Below, in pieces: positions 56,065-64,000 of a DNA stretch of 64,000 nt (position 1 is the stretch's first letter; each line of letters begins with the position of its first letter). The notes beneath the pieces are model-generated. The model did no database searches. It worked only from the letters and a program-made list of their open reading frames with translations, and was not told the DNA's origin. The translations under genes and the position numbers were made by a program. Origin of the DNA: Oasisia sp. SBJ-2009 (taxonomy: Eukaryota > Annelida > Polychaeta > Sabellida > Siboglinidae); contig OZ024858.1 in NCBI GenBank assembly GCA_964017155.1, forward strand, positions 28,763,687 to 28,827,686, given 5' to 3'.

Positions 56065-56485
56065 TACTTTGAAGTAGGATGAAGGAGATAATGCTGATGA
56101 GGCGACAATGTGATGTTGCGATTAGTTTAACGGTGATGTAAAAATTGACATGATGGTGTAGACTATGGTGATGATGATTATGAAATGGTGTAGGTGTTGA
56201 TGTTATAGAGGTGGCTGAATGACTTTTATTACGCGGGTGATCGTAGATATTGCGTAGAGCTAACATAAGTGAATTTTGTGTTTGGTCTCTGTGAGTACCT
56301 TGAATATTTGTTTTGCAGATTGTGCGGACATGTTGCTTTACATATTCTTCGTATTTCTCACATTCAATACAAGTTTTAGTGGTAAGTTTCATATTATTGT
56401 TTGGTATTCTTCTGATCAGTCTTTAACAATTCTCGTCCGCATAACGCAGCCATAACGTTCCATCCTCAGCGGTCAATGCATAGCT
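56065..56485. other. Unassigned spacer
   Basis: No gene supported. The minus-strand open frame at 56045-56392 is Thr/His-rich and lacks family motifs. Confidence 0.35.
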
Positions 56486-57405
56486 GAGTGTTTGTGAATA
56501 TATGCGAGTGTGTGTGAGTATGTGTGAGTGTGTGAATGTATGCGACTGTGTGTGAGTGTGTGCGAGTGTGTGCGAGTGTGTGCGAGTGTGTGCGACTGTG
56601 TGTGAGTGTGTGCGAGTTTGTGCGAGTGTGTGCGAGTGTGTGTGAGTGTGTGCGAGTGTGTGTGAGTGTATGCGAGTGTGTGCGAGTGTGTGCGAGTGTG
56701 TGCGAGTGTGTGCGAGTGTGTGCGAGTGTGTGCGAGTGTGTATGAGTGGGTGTGAGTGTATGCGAGTGTGTGCGAGTGTGTGTGAGTGTGTGCGAGTGTG
56801 TGCGACTGTGTGTGAGTGTGTGTGAGTGTGTGCGAGTGTGTGTGAGTGTGTGCGAGTGTATGCGACTGTGTGCGAGTGTGTGCGAGTGTGTGTGAGTGTG
56901 TGCGAGTGTGTACGAGTGTGTGCGAGTGTGTGCGAATGTGTGGGAGTGTGTGTGTGTGAGTGTGTGTGTGTGAGAGAGTGTGTGCGAGTGTGTGCGAGTG
57001 TGTGCGAGTGTGTGGGAGTGTGTAGGAGTATGTGCCAATGTGTGTTTGAGTGTGTTTGAGTGTGTTTGAGTGTGTTTGAGTGTGTGCGAGCGTGTGCGAG
57101 TGTGTGTGAGTGTGTGTGAGTGTGTGTGAGTGTGTGTGAGTGTGTGTGAGTGTGTGTGAGTGTGTGGGAGTGTGTGAGTGTGTGCGAGTGTGTGCGAGTG
57201 TGTGCGAGTGTGTAGAACTATGTGCCAGTGTGTGTGTTTGAGTGTGTTTGAGTGTGTGCGAGTGTGTGGGAGTGTGTGTGAGTGTGTGGGAGTTTGTGAG
57301 AGTATGTGCGAATGTGTGCGAGTGTGTGTAAGTGAATGCGACTGTGTGTGAGTGTGTGCGAGTGTGTGCGAGTGTGTGTGAGTGTGTGCGAGTGTGTGCG
57401 AGTCT

Positions 57406-57455
<50 letters not shown>

Positions 57456-58116
57456 GCGTGCGAGTGTGTGCGAGTGTGTGCGAGTGTGTGCGAGTGTGTG
57501 CGAGTGTGTGCGAGTGTGTGCGAGTGTGTGCGAGTGTGTGCGAGTGTGTGCGAGTGTGTGCGAGTGTGTGCGAGTGTGTGCGAGTGTGTGCGAGTGTAAA
57601 AAAGGCAAGTTCTTATATAGCGCAGTATCCAGTCCTCAGGACCGTTCAAAGCGCTTTACACTTTATTCCCCTGACAGACCTGTTCACTCAAACACCATAT
57701 CTGCTTCTCTGGGAAGCATCCAGCCATATGCTACAATTAATGGAGAGTGCCCAAGGTTTTAGCACCGCAGCCAGGATTCGAACCCGGGTTCTCGTAGTCG
57801 AGAGTTCGAAGTTCTACCCCTGAGCCACTGCGCTCTACGTGTGTGTGCGAGTGTTTGCGACTGTGTGTGAGTGTATGCGAATGGGTGTGAGTGTGTGGGA
57901 GTGTGTTTGAGTGTGTGCGAGGTTGTACGAGTGTGTGTGTGAGTGTGTGTGAGTGTATGCGACTGTGTGCGAATGTGTACGAGTGTGTGCGAGTGTGTGT
58001 GAGTGTGTGCGAGTGTGTGTGAGTGCGTGCGAGTGTGTGGGATTGTGTGTGTGACTGTGTGTGTGCGAGTGTATGTGTGAGTGTGTGTGTGAGTGTGTGT
58101 GAGTGTTTGTGAGTGT

Positions 58117-58153
<37 letters not shown>

Positions 58154-58390
58154 TGTGTGCGAGTGTTTGTGCGAGTGTTTGCGAGTGTGTGCGAGTGTGT
58201 GTGAGTGTATGCGACTGTGTGCGAGTGTGTGTGTGAGTGTGTGTGTGAGTGTGTGTGTGTGTGTGTGTGTGAGTGTGTGTGAGTGTGTGCGAGTGTGTGT
58301 GAGTGTGTGTGAGTGTATGTGACTGTGTGTGAATGTGTGTGAGTGTGTGCGAGTGTGTGCGAGTGTGTGCGAGTGTATGCGAGTGTATGC

Positions 58391-58437
<47 letters not shown>

Positions 58438-58562
58438 TGAGTGTATGCGACTGTGTGCGAATGTGTGCGAGTGTGTGCGAGTGTGTGCGAGTGTGTGCGA
58501 GTGTGTGCGAGTGTGTGCGAGTGTGTGTTAGTGCGTGCGAGTGTGTGGGATTGTGTGTGTGA

Positions 58563-58593
<31 letters not shown>

Positions 58594-58676
58594 AGTGTGT
58601 GCGGCTGTGTGCGAGTGTGTGCGAGTGTGTGCGAGTGTGTGCGAGTGTATGCGAGTGTGTGCGAGTGTGTCAGCGT
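56486..58676. repeat. GT-rich array of 10-bp gtgtgtgcga / gtgtgtgtga units
   Basis: Decamers gtgtgtgcga and gtgtgtgtga are mixed with pure (GT)n stretches at 57412-57450 and 58400-58434, plus variants gtgtgtttga and gtgtatgcga. It is split by a SINE at 57598-57837. Neither strand is coding; the His-Thr and Cys-Val open frames simply follow the unit. Confidence 0.95.
57598..57837 (-). mobile_element. tRNA-derived SINE, copy 3 (best preserved)
   Basis: On the minus strand the head contains gtggctcaggggtagaac (A-box-like, 57813-57830) and gggttcgaatcc (B-box, 57774-57785), the RNA polymerase III promoter of a tRNA-derived SINE. The body carries aagcgctttacactttattc and gacagacctgttcactcaaa; the 3' end is gcgctatataagaacttgcc followed by T residues. 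It is inserted in the GT-rich array. Confidence 0.85.
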
Positions 58677-58994
58677 GAATGTGTTGTGAATGGGTGCGGT
58701 TGTATGTTTATCAAGTCGGTTGCCACACGCAAGGAGAGTACGCAGCTGTTTTTGTGTATCAACCATTACCTGTGACTTTATAGCAGGAGCCTAAGTAATG
58801 TCGAACACCTAAGTATAATACATGAAAACATTACGTTAATAATAGTTCAATATACTATGAAACATATACCAGTTTATTATTACTAAAACACAAATGTGTT
58901 CTTTATTAGTCAAAACTACACGTAACATTCAACATTTATATTACTAAGTAATATAGTATAAGTAACTATGTAGTTGCTATGAGTTCTGTCGCAG

Positions 58995-59315
58995 TCCCCG
59001 AACAATGCCGACCCACCGACTCGTGTGACGGGGGACATTACACATGTGACGAGGACACCGGGATGAAAGTCTGCATCGCTGGGTTCAAAGGCACAGACTG
59101 CAAGGAAAGGGATGTTCAAGGAGAGGACCCAGAATGTTCAACCCTTGGACCGTGTAAGAACGGAGGAAATTGTTGGAACAAGACGTGTTGCTGTGCGAAG
59201 GGATATGAGGGTCCGTTCTGTGGTATTGACATCATAGAGTGTCGCAGTAACCCATGTGTCAACGGAGTATGCAAGGAGGGTGGCATTGGGGAGTACAAGT
59301 GTATATGTCCAGAAG
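58995..59315 (+). CDS. Exon of an EGF-like / DSL-like extracellular protein
   Basis: The exon (321 nt, phase 2 start, phase 1 end) lies between acceptor gttctgtcgcag and donor CCAGAAG|GTAAGA. Product segments: PEQCRPTDSCDGGHYTCDED and MKVCIAGFKGTDCKERD, a DSL-type GHYTC...G-x-C pattern as in Delta/Jagged-like proteins. Then come an EGF-like module (CSTLGPCKNGGNC, CCCAKGYEGPFC) and a second (ECRSNPCVNGVC, EYKCICPEG) continuing into the next exon. It is probably a secreted or cell-surface ligand or matrix protein. Other exons lie outside or were not found. A damaged relative lies at 46245-46382. Confidence 0.8.
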
Positions 59316-59885
59316 GTAAGATTCAGTTTGCCCATACAGGTGTGAATGTCCAAAAGATAAGTTTAATTTTCTGCATAAACGTGTTGATGTCCAGAAGGTT
59401 AGATTATATAGGTTCATACAGGTGTAAATGTCCAGAAGGTATGAGTAAGTTGGTGCATACAGATGTGAATGTCCAGAAGATAATATTAAGTTGACGCATA
59501 TACGAATACCTTTCCAGAAGGTAAGATTAAGTTGATTCATTCAGGTGACAATGTCCAGAAGAGTAGATTAAGTTGGTGCATACAGGCGTGATTGATCAGA
59601 AGGTAAGATTAAGTTTATGCATAAAGGCAAATTTCCAGAAGGTAAGATTAAGTTGGTGCATACATGTGTGAATGGTCAGAAGGTAAGATTAAGTTGGTGC
59701 ATACAGGTGTGAATGTTCAGAAGGTAAGATTAAGTTGGTGCATACAGGTGTGAATGTTCAGAAGGTAAGATTAAGTTGATGTATGCAGGTGAATGTCCAG
59801 AAGGTAAGATTAAATTGATGCATACAGGTGAGATTGTCTAAAAGGTAAGATTACGTTGGTGCGTACACGTGTGAATGTCCGGCAA
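59316..59885. repeat. Minisatellite F, about 41-bp units carrying the EGF-exon splice donor
   Basis: About 13 units of gtaagattaagttggtgcat + acaggtgtgaatgtccagaag, some shortened or diverged (gataatattaag, gcataaaggcaaatttc). The first unit starts exactly at the donor of the 58995-59315 exon. Each unit ends in tgtccagaag|gtaag, the last ~10 nt of that exon plus its donor, and also has catacag|gtg, an acceptor-like step. Confidence 0.9.
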
Positions 59886-60270
59886 GTGAGCGTGCAATGT
59901 TCATTAGTATAAAATTGTCAGAGTTGCTATACTTATTCACCTATTTTAACATACACATTTCTTCCTTCTATGGTAACTTACTCGTTTAGTAATACTACTA
60001 CTACTAGTAATTATAATAATAATGAGATAATAATAATAATAATAAGGTTTATTTCAGACAAGACGTCCATATATGTATACATAAAATACAATTAAAAAAA
60101 AAGAAAAGTACAATACATATAATACAATCAAAGCAATGAGATCAACGTAAAAATATAAGTGTAAAATTTAAAAAGTTATGTCTAAATATATGAGGAAATG
60201 AATTAAATAAGTTGTAAAAATAAATATAAAATAAAATAAAATTAAAAATGATTAAAAAATAAATACAATA

Positions 60271-63105
60271 CTAATGACATGTGTACAATAAAGACCTCCA
60301 GTATGAGTACAAATGGCTCTTAAAATGAATGTCGGTATGAAGGTAATTAATAAAAAGGATATTATCTGACTGATGAAGACGACATAAAAGACTGAATATT
60401 GATGAACGAATGCGTTCATTGAAGGATTTAATATAGTTGGTGGCAAACATAAAACTTGCACTACATCTTGGGGGTAAGTTTAGTAAAATTCTGAGGCTAT
60501 TATTGTATGCGACAGTAATGCTTTTGAGGCTATATTTTTTGAATGTGCACCAAAGACTAGAAGTATACATAGGAGCACAGTATGCTTGAAATAAAATAAT
60601 TTTGGTAGAAATATTACAAAGACAAAATTTTCGAGCTAATACATTGGCTTGGGCATAAAGGCATCTTTTTTGTCTGGCTATGTCGTCATCATCAGTCAGG
60701 TTATTGTTGATTATATGACCAAGATATTTACATTTTGTAGTATAAGGTAATGGATGGTTATCGAGATGGATACAATGAAAATGTTTCCTGTCCTGGGATT
60801 GGTTGTCAATAACCATACAAAAGGACTTCTTGGCATTATAAGTAATATTGAACAATTCGCCATACTTGGCACAACAATCAGTAAGTTTTCTCAAACCAGC
60901 AACACTGGGAGAAAAAATACAGAGGTCATCAGCATACATCAAGTGGTTGATTAAGGTGCCAGCATAAAGACAACCAATATATAATTTGTTTAGATTAACG
61001 CTTAAGTCGTCCATGTACACATTGAAAAGATGGGGGGAAAGGATTCCACCCTGTTTAACACCATTAGAAACAGTAAAAAAGCTAGAAAATCCCTGACACC
61101 ATCTGATGGTAAATTGTTGGGTACCGTACCAGTGGTATAGAATGCGTACAATAAAAGCTGGACAGCCACGATCAATTAATTTACCAAATAGCTTGCTGTG
61201 GTTAACTTTGTCGAAGGCTTTGGAGGCATCCAACATAGTAACATACATAGAAGACCCATTAGCAATATAGTTTCGAAAAAGTTCTTTTAACAGAAATATG
61301 AGCATCTCAGTAGAGTGATGCTTTTTAAATCCAAATTGATTGTCACATGTAATGAGAAATGGGATAGCCCTGGATAATATTAATGATTCAAATAGTTTGC
61401 TAGCTACTGTGGCAAGGGCAATGGGTCTATAGTTATTATTGTCTGACAAATCACCAGATTTATTTTTAATGATAGGAGCTATGATTGTTGTCATCATAGT
61501 ATCAGGTAAAAAACCATGTATTAACAGACTGCTATACAACAAAGACATAAGAATATGTAGTTTTTCGTTAGCATACTTAAAATGTTCATTACTGATATGG
61601 TCATAGCCACAGGCTTTACCAACAGGCATAGCAATTATTAATTCTTGTAGTTCTTTAACTTTAACAACCATATTGTCGCTAAGTTGAATATTGCTACAAT
61701 ACATGTCAATCTTATGAATGTGAACAGTAGACTCGGGTACAGAGTTAAGCAGTGATTGGTAATGTTGAAGCCACATATTTCTGACGTTTTCAGCACCACA
61801 GGCACCTCCAACATTACTGGGGTTAGGTAACCTGGCATTGTTTGCTTGTTTGATGCCCTTCCAAAAGTTTTTTAAATCGTGGCTGCTCAGATTGGAAGCT
61901 AGTCGCTCCGCTTTAAGAGATTCAGCATTTTTTTCGCAATGTCTTTTGTTGCGTTTAAACTGGGCACGTTTAATTTTCATTAAGTCATACAAAGAACCAT
62001 GTCTCGGACTCCCAGCAGACCGCCAGATGAGAAAAGTTTCTCTGGCAGCTTGATGAGAGTCCCTGACTAGGTCGTTCCAACCAGGAACATTGAATTTTCG
62101 GGATGTGTTATACGTTTTAGTAGGAATGACATCGGAAGCATCCGTAAGAGAATGTATGATATCATTATAAAATTTGCACAAGAGCAGCTGATGGGCTACA
62201 TCATGGCAGTTAGGATTGGTACAACTTAGAGCAGCATGTGGTACGTCAATGCCGGATAAAAGAGAACCAGAATTGTTGTAATAGTTGAGAAGGTCATGGG
62301 AGGAAGCACAATCCCACATGGGACTGGGCTTACAAGTTTGTTGCGTAGTGGATGATTCAGAAGTGGGTAGTAATTTGATAGAAATGGTAAACGATAGAGG
62401 AAAATGATCCGAAGAGACACAGTCATAATTAATTACCATATCAGAGACAGATGAGTGACTGGAGTGGGTGCAAAGCACATGATCCAGCCAGCTCCTAGAG
62501 CCATGGGCGTCACTAACATATGTAAACGAATCGGGGGGAAGATACTTAATGTCACTTGGGATAAAGTGGCATTCACTAATAAAAGAATTTAGAAATGGTG
62601 AAAATAAGCTAGTCTTGATTAAATCAGCATTAAAGTCTCCAACAATAAAAATATTACTTGAATCAAATGAGTCAGTTATGGCTTGGATCTTGCCTAAAAT
62701 AGCTTGATATTCATCAACATTATCATCGCTCTGATATGGTAGATATACATTAAGAACAAGAATTGTGGCATTAAAAGTAGTGATTTTTAGACCAAGAAGT
62801 CTTTTCTCGTCTTCATAAACCAAAATTTCGATGGATGGGTCAAGTGATCTTCGCCATAAAAAACAAAGACCACCGTGAGGACGACCACTGAAGCCATCAC
62901 CATAATCGATGGAGCTAATGCCCCTAGCACTGAAGTCAGAGTGCAAAGAATTAATATATGAAAGGCTCTGTTTGGGAAGCCAATGTTCTTGCACAGCAAG
63001 TATATCACATGCAGTTAAAATGTTAATCAAATCAAGTGAACTGTTCCGTATGCTTCTCGCATTAAAGGAAGCAATACGTATACGACAGTCTATAGGTGTG
63101 TCGAA
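60271..63105 (-). CDS. LINE ORF2: APE endonuclease and reverse transcriptase
   Basis: Endonuclease: CRIRIASFNARSIRNSSLDL, ILAVQEHWL, GGLCFLWRR, VYLPYQSD, IVGDFNADL, SWLDHVL and SSDHFPLSF. RT: GKACGYDHISNEHFKYA, NYRPIALATVASKLFESLIL, NQFGFKKHHSTEMLIF, MYVTMLDASKAFDKVNHSKL, NGVKQGGILSPHLFNVYMDD and the catalytic YADD in LMYADDLCIF. No internal stop was seen. There is no in-frame ATG ahead of the endonuclease: the frame opens right after a TAA at about 63105-63107, which overlaps the end of ORF1, so re-initiation, a non-AUG start or coupling is likely. The first ~25 residues of the endonuclease lie before the first possible TTG start at 63030. Confidence 0.87.
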   Translation of the reverse strand, partial: FDTPIDCRIRIASFNARSIRNSSLDLINILTACDILAVQEHWLPKQSLSYINSLHSDFSARGISSIDYGDGFSGRPHGGLCFLWRRSLDPSIEILVYEDEKRLLGLKITTFNATILVLNVYLPYQSDDNVDEYQAILGKIQAITDSFDSSNIFIVGDFNADLIKTSLFSPFLNSFISECHFIPSDIKYLPPDSFTYVSDAHGSRSWLDHVLCTHSSHSSVSDMVINYDCVSSDHFPLSFTISIKLLPTSESSTTQQTCKPSPMWDCASSHDLLNYYNNSGSLLSGIDVPHAALSCTNPNCHDVAHQLLLCKFYNDIIHSLTDASDVIPTKTYNTSRKFNVPGWNDLVRDSHQAARETFLIWRSAGSPRHGSLYDLMKIKRAQFKRNKRHCEKNAESLKAERLASNLSSHDLKNFWKGIKQANNARLPNPSNVGGACGAENVRNMWLQHYQSLLNSVPESTVHIHKIDMYCSNIQLSDNMVVKVKELQELIIAMPVGKACGYDHISNEHFKYANEKLHILMSLLYSSLLIHGFLPDTMMTTIIAPIIKNKSGDLSDNNNYRPIALATVASKLFESLILSRAIPFLITCDNQFGFKKHHSTEMLIFLLKELFRNYIANGSSMYVTMLDASKAFDKVNHSKLFGKLIDRGCPAFIVRILYHWYGTQQFTIRWCQGFSSFFTVSNGVKQGGILSPHLFNVYMDDLSVNLNKLYIGCLYAGTLINHLMYADDLCIFSPSVAGLRKLTDCCAKYGELFNITYNAKKSFCMVIDNQSQDRKHFHCIHLDNHPLPYTTKCKYLGHIINNNLTDDDDIARQKRCLYAQANVLARKFCLCNISTKIILFQAYCAPMYTSSLWCTFKKYSLKSITVAYNNSLRILLNLPPRCSASFMFATNYIKSFNERIRSSIFSLLCRLHQSDNILFINYLHTDIHFKSHLYSYWRSLLYTCH

Positions 63106-63986
63106 TTAGCTGTGTTGTGTTTCCTTGGAGGAAAGTATCGACCAATCTTAGTGCCAACTGGCCAAAGGTTGGCGTCATAGAGAGTGTTCGGTCTGCCAAT
63201 GTCGACACACAGTTTGAAAGAGGCGTAGTAGTTGTGAGTTGATGGAATGCGTTCACAGGTGCACTTCATCTTCAAGTTAGAAGACACATACGTCGAGACG
63301 TCCACACATGATGTGTCGGTATGAAAACCGGTTAAAAAGTAATCCGCCGATACAAGTCGAGCGGGAGCACATTTGAGTCCACACTTGACGGACGATTTTC
63401 CAGTGGTCATTTGATGCGTTTTGTGTTGCTTAACACTAACAGATGACACATACGTTTTCGTTGATGGCTTGCGTGGTTTCTTGGAGACAACGTCGGTCCA
63501 CAGTGGCGAAGATGTGTTACCGGTAGGCGTAATAGATGTAGTGGTCTCGACTGACTGTTGTGGAGCAGGGGGCGAGCCCATCAGGGAAGTGATCGCTGAT
63601 TCAATCGAGATTGACGCCGCAGATTGTAGAGGAGTGATTGGCGGAGATGTTGAGCTCTGGGATGATCTACAGCGTTCAGAGGAGATGGCGAGACGTGTAG
63701 GCACGAATTTGGCGGCTGTCGTTGTAGCAACATCAGCAGTAATGATCTGCGGCAGTGGCAGCAGGGATTTCGCAGTGGCATTCACGAGTTTGGGCACTCC
63801 TGAAGTAAGTGACGACACCAGAGTAGAGATCTGCGTCGACAGTGTAGACACTGAGTTGGTTAGTAGCTGGAACGCGTCATCAGTGTCGTTCTGTTTGTTC
63901 TTGCACATAGTGATTTCACGGGATAAAGAGGAAACGTCCACATGATTAAAGTCGATGTTTGGCAGCTTACCAAGATCACGGGCCAC
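63090..63986 (-). CDS. LINE ORF1 (partial at the window edge)
   Basis: 298 codons from the first in-window Met; the frame may continue upstream beyond 64000. The N-terminal part is Ser/Thr-rich with a short amphipathic stretch (DVSSLSREITMCKNKQNDTD). The C-terminal part has a compact region with cysteines (KCGLKCAPARLVSADYFLTG, then MKCTCERIP), and ends KIGRYFPPRKHNTANSTHL. There are no CCHC knuckles. The stop at 63090-63092 lies within about 15 nt of where the ORF2 frame opens. It is probably an RNA-binding particle protein; the fold is not assigned. Confidence 0.75.
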   Translation of the reverse strand: MARDLGKLPNIDFNHVDVSSLSREITMCKNKQNDTDDAFQLLTNSVSTLSTQISTLVSSLTSGVPKLVNATAKSLLPLPQIITADVATTTAAKFVPTRLAISSERCRSSQSSTSPPITPLQSAASISIESAITSLMGSPPAPQQSVETTTSITPTGNTSSPLWTDVVSKKPRKPSTKTYVSSVSVKQHKTHQMTTGKSSVKCGLKCAPARLVSADYFLTGFHTDTSCVDVSTYVSSNLKMKCTCERIPSTHNYYASFKLCVDIGRPNTLYDANLWPVGTKIGRYFPPRKHNTANSTHL

Positions 63987-64000
63987 GAAGATTGGTATGT

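Larger units (their letters stand above)
60005..64000 (-). mobile_element. Non-LTR retrotransposon with ORF1 and ORF2, continuing beyond the window
   Basis: Sense strand is minus. The 3' end is the tgtctgaaataaacc motif followed by a (TTA)n tail (60000-60045). ORF2 is open (60271-about 63105) and ORF1 is open up to the window edge. The clade is not certain; an I/Jockey-like group is likely from the APE endonuclease, the YADD RT and the trinucleotide tail. Confidence 0.88.

Noticed and set aside
57774..57837. tRNA gene on the minus strand
   Set aside because: A and B boxes are present, but the segment is the head of a dispersed SINE with a common tail; no clean cloverleaf acceptor stem was found.
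56466..58766. His-Thr-rich and Cys-Val-rich open frames
   Set aside because: Direct translations of gtgtgtgcga decamers and GT runs, with no start context or splice signals that make sense.

Overview
The window is nuclear DNA of an invertebrate animal. Host genes are split into short exons with GT-AG introns and a conserved mitochondrial/ubiquitin-ligase gene set. It also holds several clades of non-LTR retrotransposons, tRNA-derived SINEs, MITEs and an exceptional load of minisatellites. A lancelet or a lophotrochozoan fits best; I cannot fix the species from sequence alone.

Layout. 0-1 kb: C-terminal exon of a coiled-coil protein (+). 1.9-13.5 kb: a complete eight-exon ATPAF2 gene (F1-ATPase assembly factor 2, minus strand; I rebuilt 849 nt of phase-consistent CDS). 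13.54-13.77 kb: a 225-bp divergent promoter. 13.8-18.4 kb: a complete five-exon GID4 gene (CTLH/GID E3 ligase substrate receptor, plus strand). The ATPAF2/GID4 head-to-head pair is also found in vertebrates. 18.8-27.9 kb: a complete four-exon NDUFAB1 gene (mitochondrial acyl carrier protein, minus strand); its last intron holds a CR1 retrotransposon with both ORFs intact. 28.3-29.7 kb: 5'-truncated RTE-like LINE. 31.9-46 kb: intergenic or intronic DNA with tetranucleotide tracts, a near-identical 1.55-kb tandem duplication, several terminal-inverted-repeat elements, two candidate host exons and a small Cys-rich secreted-peptide exon. 46.2-59.9 kb: two related EGF/DSL-like exons 12.7 kb apart, with between them a 5.5-kb array of a 36-bp unit, a truncated CR1 and a 2.2-kb (GT)-rich array. 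60.0-64.0 kb: a LINE on the minus strand running off the window.

The main discovery is a pattern. In three unrelated host genes, minisatellite units run across exon-intron junctions, so the splice site itself is tandemly multiplied. These are the ATPAF2 exon 6 donor (about 35 extra copies), the ATPAF2 exon 8 acceptor (20 or more), the NDUFAB1 exon 2 acceptor (15 units of exactly 51 bp, in frame with the ACP exon) and the EGF-gene donor (about 13). Two more ATPAF2 arrays lie within about 10-35 bp of an exon end. This suggests a genome-wide process that seeds minisatellites at splice junctions and may tolerate or exploit redundant splice sites. Most long open frames inside the arrays are artefacts of stop-free repeat units.
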